64,000 bases of DNA from Xenopus tropicalis (GCF_000004195.4 NC_030679.2:31671712-31735711), one strand, 5' to 3'. Shown: positions 25,101 through 37,700, counted from the stretch's first letter. Notes: a model not told the origin generated them from the letters alone. A program made the numbers and translations.

Positions 25101-28100
25101 TCTTTGGTATGCAGCGTCCAGGCCCTTATGACAGGCCGGGAGCCGGCAGAGGCTATAATAATTTAGGCAGAGGTTTTGACAGAATGAGACGCGGAGCATA
25201 TGGAGGAGGTATGTATATGCTTATTTTAATTAGTAATTGCTGCCTTTTACGGTTAATGCTCATAAAATACACACACAAATATTTGTGTCTTAAGGCCTGT
25301 AATTGTGCATGTGTGAAGTAGATCTTCAAGCTGTACACAACAGCAGAAAACCACATATACTGTTATGGGGAACATTCCCCCCCCCCCTATTTTCCACAAA
25401 TCCAGGTGTCATATACCCCACCCCAATTAGAAATTACATTCAGTGCAGTTGGGAAATCGCAACGACTTCCAACTCTTTTACTTTCGGCGATTCCAGTAGT
25501 TTTGAATGGCAATGCTTTCTGTATAAAATTGCTTGAAAAAGGGGTCTCACAGCGATTTTGGAGCAATAAACTATTTGGAGTAATATTGTCTGTTAAGGTA
25601 CTGAATATTTATATTTATGTAAGAGACAAAACGAGCGACTTGTCGTTGGAACTCTTTACAAATTGCAGCGGCTAATCGTTTTAGGCTATTTCACAACTAG
25701 ATTAGACTGACACTGGTATATTTCTCTGTATTCAACGTAGTTCAAATCTAGCAGTTTTTATCGGTTATAAGCTAATGGGGGGCCTGGACAAATGTTGGGT
25801 CTCAAAAAGGGCTGGAACTGACACAAATGGCCACTGCTTTGGGCCTTAGGAAAGCTGGGCCACAGTTTGAGAACCATTAAGAAAAAGGCACAAACTATGT
25901 GCATCAACTTGGATGGAAGATGATTGAGGGTCTAGCTATCTTCTTTTATTCCTGAAAACATTTCATTTAGCTATTGTCTGTCTTTTTTTTTTTTGTTTTA
26001 ACTATTGACAAAACCGACTTGGGGTTTTTAAATGTGTAGTAGCTATAAGGCGTAGCACACTGATTTACAGAAAGACCGTCAGTTTGGAAATCAAATCAAA
26101 AAAATCAAATCTAAAACATTGCTTTTCTAAATCTACAAGGTGTATTGCTTTTCCTTTAAAGTGCTGGGAAGGCTACTACACAGTGTGGTTAGGGATTTGA
26201 ATTTGGTAAATTTCCTCTGGGGTAAGAACCCATGGAGCGGTTCAGATGCTGGAGAGATTAGTTGCCCACTGGGGGGGTACAAAAAGTGAATCCGCTGTGG
26301 AAAGGCATGCACGCCACTTCATTTTTCTGAATGTGTGAACTCTTCTCCTGCAACTACTTCATATGTGGTCCTAAATCCTGATCATTGAATAAGGGGAGAT
26401 ACTGACCATTTAAGTGATTCTACGGACAATTACTTTTGCTTTAAGATAATGTTTTTGCAAGTGCAAAAATACAATATGTTCTCCAGTTTACACCAGTATG
26501 GGTTATTCATGTTACAGTATTGTTTGGCAACCTTTCAGTGAATGGGAGGTGAACTGCAGTAGGTAGTTTTACATTGGCTACCTCAGGTAGCAGTTCAAAA
26601 TTATCATATGTCCTACCCCTAAGTGGCAACAAGATTCAGATCGTTGCTTGCCCCTCTGAGGTACTGTGGTGAATTGTAATGTGGCTTTTTTATCCATTGC
26701 TGTCTAAATGTGCATGTTTGTGTATTGTAGGTTACAGTGGATATGAAGAGTATAATGGATATAACGAATATGCTTTTGGTGCAGATCAGAGGTTTGGCCG
26801 TGGTAAGTAGTATGTTAAATGTTCAACTATCAAACATGTATGTGTTGAATGTCTATTGGTTCTTTTCCTCAACTAAGCACTCCTGTGCCACTTAGGGGAT
26901 AAACTACATGAGGTTTTGATCAGATTTTGTCTGGAACACAGAATCTTGTCATGCAACACAATTCCCCCACAGCTATATTGAAAGTCGGAAACATATAGCT
27001 AAATGGTGTTTTCTTCCTGCATCTTCAACTGACTGTAAATTTATTTCAGAAAGATTTTAATACACCATAAGATTTTATCTTGTCAGATGCAGGCACAGCA
27101 TTCCCTTCTGACAGGCAAACTTAATTTCATTTGATTTAGCATATATTTGAGTTCTGCTTTGCTGTGACATGTCCTCTTGACAGCCGCACACCTCGTTTGA
27201 GGGCAACATGTTGTTCCTCTGTCCAATAAGCTGTAAATAGGTGTTTCATTCAATGGAACAATGGTTTCATGGCTGTAATCTGAAATGCTGGTCAGAATGT
27301 CCCATTTTAAGGTTTGTGACACTTTGCCTCTTTATGTAGAATAGTGCAATACTCCTTGCTCAGGCTTCCCATGGTCCCCATCTAAAAAACAAATTCTTAG
27401 TGATTTGTATCTTGTGCTCGCGTCCTGTTTGTGTTGTAAGGGTGTCATTTTATTTCTTCCGTTAGTGTCTGACAGTAGATATGGAGATGGAACCAGTTTT
27501 CAGAGCACAACTGGCCATTGTGTACACATGAGAGGACTCCCCTACAGAGCAACTGAAACAGACATTTATACAGTGAGTTTTGATCTCTTTGTAATTGTAA
27601 CTGCGAAAGTTTATTTTTCAGTGAAGTAACTTTCGTTTTTGTTTCCCCTCAGTTCTTTTCTCCTCTAAATCCAGTAAGAGTTCACATTGAGATTGGTGCA
27701 GATGGAAGAGTAACTGGAGAGGCAGATGTTGAATTTGCAACCCATGAAGATGCTGTAGCAGCAATGTCCAAGGACAAAGCAAACATGCGTAAGCTGCTTG
27801 TCTGTGTTTACTCATGTTAGGGTCAGAAATATTATTTTTCAGCTTTTCACTGTGACGTTTTTAATCCTTTTATCATTTACATATGTAATTTAAGTTATTG
27901 GCAAGACTGCATTGATGGCTCTTGACAGCGCTGAAGTCGTGTTTTTTTTTTTTTTTTGTTTGTTTTTTTTTCTCCTGTATTTTAATTCAGAATGTTACAT
28001 ACTTGAATTTTTAAGGCTTTGATCCCTGAAAGACAGGAGTACTTTACCCTCCATGGGATATCTCTTGGGTAATCGTGCAAAACCGCATATTTATGCGATT

Positions 28101-29496
28101 ACCAGAATCACAGTATGTAAAGTTTTACATGTCCACAATTCAAATTAACGCAAATGGGCAGGTATTTTTGAACGCTTTATTGCCTGCGGGAGAGGAAGAT
28201 TTCCTGTGGCCCATAAAGCATTTAGTTTGTCATAGCCCCTTATGCAATAGAGAACTGATTTTCAGTAATTGTAATATGTATCCCAGAAGTAACTCGTGGT
28301 TTAAAAAAAGTTTGTAAAAAGAGCTTTAGAGCTTTTTTTTTTTAATCACGGTGGTAATAGAATGTTTGAAACTGTGGACAGCAAACTTTGGCAAGAATCT
28401 TTTTAAACTGGGTATTGGTTTGTGGGTGGTATGTGTTAGTAAAACATCTACAAGTCTGACATTGATATTGAGTAAATCATGGTTTTCACATTTAAAATAT
28501 TCTATTCTTTCAGAGCACAGATACGTGGAACTGTTTCTGAATTCTACAGCTGGAGGATCAAGTAGTGCATATAGCAGCCAGATGATGGGAGGATTAGGTA
28601 TGTTAAGTAACTTATTGCGGTGGTTCTTTACTATCATCGCCCCCCACAATGTATTTAGAAGGAGATGGATGGCTTTTTAGTGCACCCTCTATAGCTTTAA
28701 TTCATCAACATTTAAGTTTAGTTTTACTGCATTTAAGGAGCTGTATAAAAGAACTTAGATTAATCTTAACTTCTATAAAAAAAAAATTCTTACAGCAGCT
28801 GCAGGGGCACAAACGAGTTATGGCAGCCCCGGGACTCAGGCTTTAAGTGGAAGCTATGGAGCAGGATATGGAAGTCAAGCCAGTTTAAGTGGTTATGGTA
28901 AGTGTATTCAGTCCAGGTCGTGTGTGTTTTTTTTTTTAATCCACCCTCCCCTCGATACTTTGTATTCTGTGCCGAGTAAATATTGACAGACCACAGGGAA
29001 AAGTTTACTAAATAACCTTTACTTGCATTGCACCTCCACAACAGAATAAAAAATGCCCCAGAATGTCCTACCATACCTTCATAATCATATGAACCTATAC
29101 AGAGCCATTGTTCTGGTAGTTTAACTCACTGTACATCCTTATAAGCAAAAAAAAAAAACCTTTTACAGGGCCTGGTTATCATTTTGAGTCTTGTTATAAT
29201 CAAGTTCTGGCTTGTCTCTATAGCACATTCTATGGCCCAGGCTGTATAAATGGCCCATAGGTTAAAAATGCCTGAGATTTTTTTTAAGATTCAGAAATAA
29301 TTTTAAGCCTTTTTTTCTGCTGTTTACATTCTGTTTAAATTTGAAGGCTAATTTTGTTTTCTTTCTTTCTTTCCAAGGAAGTACAAGTGGGTTAAGCAGC
29401 AGCTACTACAGTAGTGGAACACGAGGATCATTAGGAGTAAATGGAATGGCAGGCATGTCGAGCAGTATGAACATGAGTGGTGCTTGGGGGATGTAA
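19158..29496 (+). CDS. hnrnph1: Heterogeneous nuclear ribonucleoprotein H1, complete
   Basis: Coding exons: 19158-19251, 19336-19491, 20924-21067, 24319-24457, 25036-25208, 26731-26802, 27466-27572, 27653-27788, 28514-28597, 28796-28897, 29378-29496. All introns are GT-AG and phases agree, giving 441 aa (human HNRNPH1 449). This nuclear protein binds G-runs in pre-mRNA and regulates splicing and polyadenylation. qRRM1 starts at about residue 10 ([23 protein letters not shown]). qRRM2 starts at about 110 ([24 protein letters not shown]). A Gly/Tyr/Arg-rich linker follows ([16 protein letters not shown]). qRRM3 starts at about 275 ([26 protein letters not shown]), and a Gly/Ser/Tyr-rich tail ends in NMSGAWGM. 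The 139-nt and 136-nt exons match the human gene structure as I know it. The protein is closer to H1/H2 than to F, H3 or GRSF1; H1 is chosen because RUFY1 is the neighbour. Confidence 0.95.
19916..20221. mobile_element. hAT-like MITE, 306 bp, in hnrnph1 intron
   Basis: The 8-bp duplication CAATAGCA lies at 19908-19915 and 20222-20229. The ends are CTGGGGTCCCCAACC and the complement of CAGTGATCCCCAACC. Related copies are at 45868-46975 and 49886-50192. Confidence 0.9.
20505..20873. mobile_element. T2-type MITE, 361 bp, in hnrnph1 intron
   Basis: TTAA lies at 20505-20508 and 20870-20873. The left end AGGAGAAGGAAAGGCTAAGT is followed by a hairpin (GGGGGTGC / GCACCCCC). The right half repeats these inverted. 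It is of the same family as 57055-57442. Confidence 0.85.
21068..24318 (+). other. Large hnrnph1 intron (3.25 kb), no element recognised
   Basis: This is the longest intron of the gene and precedes the 139-nt exon. It holds T-rich tracts (C9 then T9 near 21570, T21 near 23859) but no MITE with readable ends. Its 3' end is unusual: a C6 run, then G-runs (CTGGGGTTA, TTGGGTTGAAG), in place of a clean polypyrimidine tract. Confidence 0.6.
25209..26730 (+). other. hnrnph1 intron, no readable element
   Basis: It holds unassigned repeat-like text near 25780-25880 (GGGCTGGAACTGACACAAAT to CAGTTTGAGAACC), possibly an old hAT remnant. Nothing else is recognised. Confidence 0.35.
28793..28798 (+). promoter_or_regulatory. 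hnrnph1: Tandem NAGNAG splice acceptor
   Basis: CAGCAG at the start of the penultimate exon allows acceptors ending at 28795 or 28798. Both keep the frame and differ by one Ala, giving 441 or 440 aa. Confidence 0.7.
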
Positions 29497-29980
29497 CTGA
29501 ACATTTGTGTTTTTTTTTCCTGGGGGTGGGTGGGGTTGTTTTAAGCAAAACTAATTGGAAACACTGTTTTTGCAGTAAAAATATATAATTTATGCTTACT
29601 GTGGGACAATTTTTTAAAATAACTTCCATATTTCATTCAGGCATCTGGGTACAGTGATCTGAAGTAGATATGTAGCTGGTAAAACTGCAGGATTTCAAAG
29701 TTAGTTTTGTAAAAGTACCTAAGCAAGTCGCTTATTGGACTTGCTTTTCCAGTTATGTTAAGTATTACTGATGTGTACATTGTTCTTAATGCATGTTAAA
29801 AACATGCTTCCCTTTTGTAAAATATATGGGCTTTATTTGAACTCTACTGGTATACTTTTTAAGATGTGTGTTTTGTGTTTTTTGTTTTTTTTGTTTGAGT
29901 AAACCGAAAGCCTGATTTTTGTATTACTTTTTAGTTGTTGCTCAATGTACTTTATCAAATAAATCAGTAAAAAGAAAAAG
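29497..29980 (+). other. hnrnph1: hnrnph1 3' UTR with polyadenylation signal
   Basis: AT- and T-rich sequence after the TAA stop runs to AATAAA at 29958-29963, followed by A-rich and then T-rich sequence. Cleavage is expected roughly 15-25 bases after the signal. The UTR is repeat-free, unlike the flanks. Confidence 0.75.
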
Positions 29981-31550
29981 CAGTGTTCCTTTACTTTCCA
30001 AGGTGTAATGTTTTGCTTATGTATCCATTCTTTCTCACTATGTATTTACAGTTTTCAAGTGTTTCACTGCTCTTGTCGTGGCATCTCTGGCCAGCTCCCA
30101 TCCAATTAGTGCTTCCTTTTTCTCAACTGTTAAATGACCACGGGGTGACACACTATTCCTCATTTTCAGAGATACAGTGCACTTTCCATTTAGAGAACCG
30201 CTCAGCTTGTACTTGGAGCATTTTCCCTAAATGTTAATTTTTCTGGCTGCAATATGCTCAGTAGATTTCAACCCATCCATATCTGTTTAAGATTGTTATG
30301 ACAATATCAATATAGTCAGAAATATGAAAGGAAAATACTATTTTGCCCTAAATTAAGACTTGGAACATCCAAAATTCCTTCCAGAATAATTTTAATTTTT
30401 GTAGTATTTGCTTTACATACCAACCCCCCCTTTTTTAAATTTTGATAGACAAGCAAATCCTTTCTAAATATATATCCATACAGTGTCTTGTGTGTATTTG
30501 GCTAAGAATAAATATTAAAGATAATAGATGTGTACACCAATACAGATGTATCTGATTTTGATAATGCAGTAGTATGATATAAAAAATGCTTTATTTAGCT
30601 ATGTGAAACCCATAGGGAGATGAGCACCAGAATGTTGGTATGTTGCATGTTGGGATCTCAGAACTTATCTGGCATGCAGATATTTGTTATAGGGGGCAAG
30701 CTACAGAGAAAGTAAGCCCTTCACAAAGGTATATTTTCCTCAGCCGTAAGATGTGGCTACCCCAGTCCCCTTGGTCAATATAAAAGTCCCTATGCAGTCT
30801 ACTTCTAACCAGTCCTTTCTAGAGGATAATGGAAGGTGCCTGAAACTATAGATTTGCACTGTATTTACATAAAAACATTTACATTTTTAGCCTACCATAA
30901 AATGTAGGATACTGGTGTATGGACCAATACATATCACAATGTACCTGAACATAATCTTGGAGAATCTGTGAAGAGAACAATTCTAATTACAAATCTGTAA
31001 ACTCCATGAGGTATTCATACCTTTTGGGTGCATAAAGCCATGATTCATCCCTTCATCCTGAAATTGTAAGCTGGACTTAGTGGACTCACCACCCCTAGCA
31101 GATGTTACTACCTCCAAAATACTACAGGCATCATATTTATGGGTTACAAATTGCCTAAGAACAGGAGTATCAAGTTTTGGATCTGATTTTGAAACTTTGC
31201 ACCACCTTTATCCTCTTGAATTTGCCCAGATACACTTGCCCAGACCACAGAAGCCTTTATAATATATATTGCCCTGGTCAAAATACATAATCTTGAAGCT
31301 TGACATTTGCCTCCTGTAATATGAAAGATTCATTTCCATTTTATATCCGAGCTATAACAATTGCAATTCAAACAATGAACGTGGTTGCATAAAGACCAAG
31401 TGAACCCTAGTGCACATATATTCACATTATATTGACCTAACTTTATACTCACATAAACTATATAGGCACCAATATCTTTACAAATTGTAGATTTTAGTAT
31501 CACAATAGCCTTTGATATGTTTGTTTAAGAAATCATTTAAGGCGTTAACA
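29981..31550. other. Intergenic, nothing recognised
   Basis: No gene model, inverted ends or tandem structure is seen downstream of hnrnph1. Confidence 0.4.
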
Positions 31551-31880
31551 GAATCTGCCAACACAATCACGCTGTCCTCACTCTGATGAACCCCCTACAC
31601 TGCTTCAACTAAAAATTGTTTCTCAGGTCTCTGGTGTGCCGATCTTTTCTATGGGGGAAAAAAAAGATCCCCCCACTATTTCAAAAATGCCCCCTCTAAT
31701 ATACATGTAGAGAAATCAAGTACCCTTGGCAGCTGCCTTTTATCCAGAGGAAACAACCCCAACCATGACAGTCTAAGCTCATAGTTTAAATCTTCTAAAT
31801 ACCCTTTACCAGTTTAGTTGCAGTCTCTGCAGTCTCTCCAGCTCATTAATATCCTTCTTATAGGAAAACATATTGCAAAA
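31550..31880 (-). mobile_element. CR1/L2-like LINE fragment, antisense
   Basis: On the minus strand, AAGAAGGATATTAATGAGCT, GGAGAGACTGCAGAGACTGC and AACTAAACTGGTAAAGGG is the usual C-terminal ORF2 region of CR1/L2 LINEs. It is degenerate. Confidence 0.55.
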
Positions 31881-32517
31881 TGTATATGATTCAGAGGCAC
31901 TGGGGGCTGCTTCCTTAACAGACGAGCACATAATATTCAGTTAATGATGGAAGGCGGATCTCTCCATGACGTTGTATGCCAAGGCATCAGCTGCAATTGC
32001 ATACATGGCTTTATCTAAAGAAATGTCCCTTTGGGATAGTGTTAACAACCTTAGGGTTAGTGAAGATATTGGCAAGTTATTCCTGTCTATTTCTTATATA
32101 GATTGGCCCAAGAAATGCACGGATTGCAGAGAATACATAAATGTGCATGAATATGAAAATGTGCATGTTTTAATCACCCCTAGCCATACATACTGTGTAA
32201 CTTTTCAATATTTGCTCTATAACCTGCTCTAACACTTGAGGCAGTGTTAACTGCCTTCCTCCTGTTCCAAACTAAACGCTATTGATGCAGGCTGCTATTG
32301 GAACCCAGGAGTTACTGCCACTGCCAGCTACAGGGTTCCCACGGCTGCCTGCTCTAATCACCACAGTGCACTTGCACCAAAGGAATTGGGTGCACATGTA
32401 ACTCTCATGCTGAACACTGGAAATGACAATCAGACTTCAACACAGTTATTCCTGATGTGTGCCAAAGTGCAAGCAAAAAATTCTTGCATTGTGGGCAAAA
32501 AAACATGGCATTTGCAT

Positions 32518-32700
32518 TTAAAGGAGAAGGAAAGGCATTTTGGCATTTTACTGCCAATAAATTTGCCACATTAGTGCCACCTAGAACACTATATTCAGCA
32601 GAAAGCTTTCCTATACCTGAGTAAAGAGCCCTAGAAGCTCCCTCTGATAGCAGCTGCCATTTAAAGGAAAAGTAACACTAAAATTTTTTAAGTAAAAAAT
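32518..32700. mobile_element. T2-type MITE fragments
   Basis: TTAAAGGAGAAGGAAAGGCA at 32518 starts a partial copy of the 58281-58795 family. A second left end, TTAAAGGAAAAGTAACAC, follows at 32661. Confidence 0.6.
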
Positions 32701-33129
32701 ATTCTACCCTGCTTCAATAACTGCCCTATCCTTCCCAGCATTTATTATTTTAAATGCTTTACTAGAAAATACCTTGTAAAACGTTGCATCCGGTCACTTC
32801 AAATACGGCGATCCAAATAAGACGCAGAATCCAGTATGCGACGATCGACATCTCCTCCCAGCCTTCCTTCTGTACAGGAATTAGTCAGGCTGTGGATGGA
32901 AAGGTAGAGTTAATTTAAACACTCAAATGTGCTGTATATGAGTTATTATTGAGGCGTAGGACATGGTAACAATATTGATATATGCAGTGCTTGAATTGGG
33001 GTGAAAAAGTGGAGGCATGCTACGTGTGCTGCGCGTAACTTGCCGCGCCAAAAATTAGGTTACGCTCACAGTTATAAGCCATGCCCACTGTTATAATAAG
33101 CCACACAATACTTTTTGGTTTGGCCCACT

Positions 33130-33575
33130 TTAAAGGAGAAGGAAAGTCATTTTGGCATTTTACTGCCAATAGATTTGCCACATTAGTGCCACCTAGAACG
33201 CTATAGTTATTCTGAAGAAACCATTACCATACCTGAGTAAACAGCTTTAGAAGCTTTCTCTGTTTGCTTAAGACAGTAGCTGCCATTTCAAGTAGCTTCC
33301 TGCCTGCAGTCTAGCCTATAGCTCAGATCACACATTCCTAAGGGAGGGGGAGCAGGAGAGAGGAGAGAACTGCGCAGACTCTGGCCACATGAATTAAGGA
33401 TATTCCTGAGAGAGGAAGTCAGACACTGGAACATCATGTTTACAAAAAAAGACACAAAAAATCCCGTGTTTCTTTTGACAGAGGACTCAGTGCAGCGTTT
33501 CTGTGAGTGCTTATGGCTGTATTTACATAGACCTTTCTGATAAAGCTTACTTAGTTTTTACCTTTCCTCTCCTGC
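33130..33575. mobile_element. T2-type MITE of the TCATTTTGGCATTTTACTGC family
   Basis: TTAA lies at 33130-33133. Left phrases TTTGGCATTTTACTGCC and ACCATACCTGAGTAAACAGC, and right phrases TGTTTCTTTTGACAGAGGAC and TTTACCTTTCCTCTCCT, correspond to 58281-58795. The right TTAA has been lost. Confidence 0.7.
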
Positions 33576-33827
33576 ACCAGAATGCTATTTCATTTTGCTA
33601 TTTCAGCTTTCTTTAGTCTTGATAATATTTATGTCTAAATACCTAACTTTCTGACAAATATTTAGCTTTTTACTGAGCAAAAGAAAGGGACATAAATTAC
33701 TAAAAGAGTACTCGAGAAGTAATTCTTTTTTCTGCGCAAAATGTAAAAATTTCTGGGACAGAAATAAAACATAGGCTCTGTGATGCCGATTCCCTCTACT
33801 ATGATAAAGACAGTTCTATTTGACTTA

Positions 33828-34166
33828 GGGCTCTGGTACACGGGGAGATTAGTCGCCCGCGGCAAAACTCCCTGCTCGCGGGCGACTAATCTCCCCGAGT
33901 TGCCTTGACCCTGCCATCCCACCGGCGAACATGTAAGTCGCCGGTGGGATGGCAGACGTGGCGGCGCGATTTCGCACAAATCGCCGAAAAAGACTCGCAA
34001 GGCTTTTTTGGCGATTTCCCGAAATCGCCCCGCCGCGTCTGCCATCCCGCCGGCGACTTACATGTTCGCCGGTGGGATGGCAGGGTCAAGGCAACTCGGG
34101 GAGATTAGTCGCCCGCGAGCAGGGAGTTTTGCCGCGGGCGACTAATCTCCCCGTGTACCAGAGCCC
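33828..34166. mobile_element. Harbinger-like foldback MITE, 339 bp near-perfect palindrome
   Basis: TTA lies at 33825-33827 and 34167-34169. The two arms of about 147 bp differ at about three positions when compared by eye. Each arm contains smaller inverted repeats (GGGGAGATTAGTCGCCCGCG and complement; GCCATCCCACCGGCGA and complement). It relates to 12693-12892. Confidence 0.9.
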
Positions 34167-34213
34167 TTATAGTTCTATTACTTATAGTTCTAAATTAACT
34201 TATAGTTTGATTT

Positions 34214-34309
34214 ACATTTTTACCGGTGGGATGGCATTTCTGGGAGATTAGTCGCCCGCAAACAGGGAGATTTGTCGCAGGCGACTAATCTCCCCTTGTG
34301 CCAGAGCCC
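34214..34309. mobile_element. Right-half fragment of the same Harbinger-like family
   Basis: CCGGTGGGATGGCATTTC through GGCGACTAATCTCCCC to GTGCCAGAGCCCT. Only one end is present, about 50 bp after the palindrome. Confidence 0.7.
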
Positions 34310-34679
34310 TAATTTTTCAGAAATTGAGTGAAGTTCCCTCCTGCAGACAACTTTCTGCGGCATTCACCAGCAATAGAAAATGTTTCTGAAGCAGTCGACT
34401 TGACAGTCTCCAAGCCAGTTGCTCAGTCAAACATCTAATCATTGGCCAATCTCCTGCAAACAGTGCAGTCCAGCTCCCTAGCCCTTGCCATCGCATTATC
34501 CAGCGTTTCTCCTCCCTCTGTTCTGCTGATAAATAAACAAGCTCCGGTATTCAGAAACTGAGTATGCGACCAGAGGGGACGCAATGTAGCGAAAAAAAGT
34601 GACGGGATACGATCCACCCCCCAATCTAAGCACTGGATTTATGTCATTGCGACAGTCTGAGAAAGCAGAACTGCTGCTG

Positions 34680-34786
34680 CGTTGCGAGAATTGTCTCTCG
34701 TAGGGATCCGTAGTCAGCTTGCTGTACCGAGGGAGGGAGCAGGAGCAGCTGTACCTCTGTCTCTGTTCCTGTAATGGCTGCTTACA
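34680..34786 (+). promoter_or_regulatory. rufy1: Probable rufy1 promoter / first exon
   Basis: A GC-richer stretch surrounds an ATG at 34774. The coding part would be only 13 nt (M-A-A-Y plus one base), ending at a GTTAAGT donor at 34787. The one leftover base is exactly what the next firm exon (38075, starting with the last two bases of a codon) needs, giving [14 protein letters not shown]. The short form lacks the long N-terminal extension of human RUFY1 and resembles the short starts of RUFY family members. The alternative is initiation at the in-frame ATG at 38083. cDNA is needed to decide. Confidence 0.45.
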
Positions 34787-37700
34787 GTTAAGTACACAGC
34801 TTTACCCAAACTACAGAATACTCACACAAATGTAATATTAGCATGGCATGTCTATTCTAGTGGGAGGTTAGCAGTAGCGCATCTCAGGGAAGGGCTTCTA
34901 ATTAATTCTGCCAGTACCACTATCTTCATTCTTGCCGACTATTTGTTTTTATTCACCATTTAGACTGACGACTGTTACATAAGATTAAGGATCCATAGCT
35001 GGACGTAAAGCACCTCAGGTATGGATCTGAATGTTTCCCTATAACACGACGTGCAAGTAAAGTGATGTGCTCTCTAGGATTTGTTATGGGGTAAAGCCAA
35101 ACATCTTATTCTGGAATCTCAGGCTGTGTAGATGTATATTGGCAGTGCTACAGGCTTGGGATTGTTTGGGTTATTGTTGAACTTTCATGCTTGGTTATAT
35201 TTACTTAAAGGGAAATATGCCCCCATTTGACATGAGCGCATTCAGTTAGGCTTATGTAATAAACTTGTAATGTAACTGAACTTCCAGATACAAATATAAA
35301 TGTATTTGTTTTTACATAGACATGTTTGGAAAACAAACCATGATAGTGTGTCTGTGCTGCAGGTACCAACTCCCCACCCCTGCATTGGACTGGGTACCCG
35401 CAGGACACCTGCAAAGCAGTTGGGACTAGGCCACAATCTTCTAAACGTCCCCACCGTCCAGGTAACCTGTGGGTACCCGACCTGCTGCACTGGGGAGGCC
35501 ATTTAGGGGATAATAACATGTACTTATGAAATGTAAACATGAATCCCACATGACATCATTTCCTGTTAAGTGACATTGCTTCTGGTTGGCCCAGCGCTTA
35601 GTGCAGGAGCAGCTTCAGGTGCATATAAAGTGAAAACTACAGCATCCACCTGAGGGCAGGCACACGGAGCAGACTGTAGATCAGCCCCAGAACACCTGCT
35701 TTCACATTTTTCAGGCCGACCAACGCTACGGTCTGTGTGTCTGCTCTCTGACGGATACTGTCGTTTTCAGTTCAGGCACATGGAGCAGCGTAGGGAAGCG
35801 GATTGATTCTCTCAGTCTGAAGGAAAACACAGGGCTGAGAGAAGCAGATCACATGCTCCGTATGCCCTCAGCCTTTGGCTAATAGAGCCCACACGGTAGT
35901 GGGAAACAATAGTTTTTTTCATTAAATATGCCACTCGCCTATTCCTAGCAACTTTGCAATTGGTCTTCATTATTTATTACTTATAGCTTTTGAATTATTT
36001 GCCTTCCTCTGCCCTGTCTCTGACCCTGGCAACCCGAAAACGATTGCTCTGTGAGGCTTCAATTATATTGTTATTGTTACTTTTTATTACTTTCAATTCA
36101 GTCTCTCTCCTATTCATATTCCATTCTCTTCTTCAAACCACTGCCTGGTTGCTAGGGTAAACAAGGCAAACTGGAGAGCTGCTGAAAAAAAGCGAAATAA
36201 TTGAAAAACGACTAAGGGAGGACGACTAAGCCATATAGAGACAATTTAATAACAAATAAATAATGAAACACATATAGAGACAATTTTTAGTAGCTGCTAC
36301 TAGTAGCTCTGTGTGTCTTAAGGTTCACCATATACGGGCCGATTCTAGCTGCCGATGTCGGTCCCTTAGACCGATTCGGCAGCTAATCGGCCCGTGTATG
36401 GGGACTACCGACGGGCCTGCCCGACCGATATCTGGCCTGAAATTGGCCAGATCTCGATTGGGCAGGTTAGAAAATCTAGTCTGTTGGGGAGCCGATGCGG
36501 TCCCCGGACCGACTTTGCCTGGAGCCTAAATTCCCCCGATATCGCCCACCTGTAGGTGGAGAAGATCTTATGGTGTATAGGCACCTTTAGTCGTTCCACC
36601 TTAGTCGTTTTTCACCTAAGGGTGAAGACACACAGAGCTACTAGTAGCAGCTACTTATCACAACTACAGAAATAGACAATGCTGAATAGACATTTACTGA
36701 TAATTGTCTCTATGTGTGTTTTAACAGAGGCAATTCTCAGTCTTCTCAGGATATTTTCTGGCGTTTAGTAGCAACGACCAGTAGCTGCTACTAAGTAGTT
36801 CTGTGTGTCGTCACCCTAAAAATTGTATCAGAATATAACTGTCTGTGATACTAAAAGTTTAAAGTTTAGCTACCCATTTAAGGTTTTGCAGATAAAGTAC
36901 AAAAAGCAAGTATTCATAGCATTACTACTTTTCTCGCCAGTTCTATTCAGTGGTCAATCCTTGCTTCTAAAAGGATGCAACTGTAACTGCAAGTGAAGTT
37001 CTGGGAATTGTACTTCAACAATAGCTTAGGGGTGTGTTTTGAAGAACACTAACACAAAAAGTTGGCCCAGACAGCCTTAAGACCAAATAACCACTCCAAG
37101 CCACATGCTTTCAATACTCAGTGTGGGAGGAGAAGATCAATATCATAATTTAATTGATTCCCCCCCCCCCACCCTATGATCTATCTCCATGGGAGGGGAA
37201 GGGACATCCTCCAGACAGACTCGGAAGGCTGCTTAGAAATAATACTGCAAGTGAGTTATAAAACTTTTTATCTATGCATTATTAATATTAAAACTTATAA
37301 CAAAAACTGTGCACTTAATAAGAGTTAAAATGGAAGTTCAAATTCCCACAGTGTAACACATTGTAAATAGCAGAGTTAATTTCTTTATGTCTCTTGCAAA
37401 ACAAACCTAGAAAAGGAACTGATTTAGAACTGGATTCAGGTTTTTTTTCGTTTGTAAGTCCACGAAGATTCATGGGAAAAAAGTAAATACCACAAATATT
37501 TTGTAGTTTTCATGTTCTTTTCATTTCCGTTCCACATTTTAGTTTGTTCAAGCTTTTTCAATCCTTTTAACAAGTTAATTGTGGTTTTTCATAGACTGTT
37601 AAACCACGAAAATCAGAAAGCTGATAAATGGGCCTCTATGTTCACATTCTTAAAATGGGGCAGTTTGTATTAGTGCGACAGTGCATCTGGTTGGAGTGAG

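Noticed and set aside
26218..26300. Possible degenerate copy of the GGGCTCTGGCACACGGGG family
   Set aside because: Only GGAGAGATTAGTTGCCCA is shared; the ends are not recognisable.
33662..34251. ORFs of 67-127 aa across the 33.8-34.2 kb palindrome
   Set aside because: The same peptide reads from both strands because the DNA is a palindrome; it is MITE sequence.
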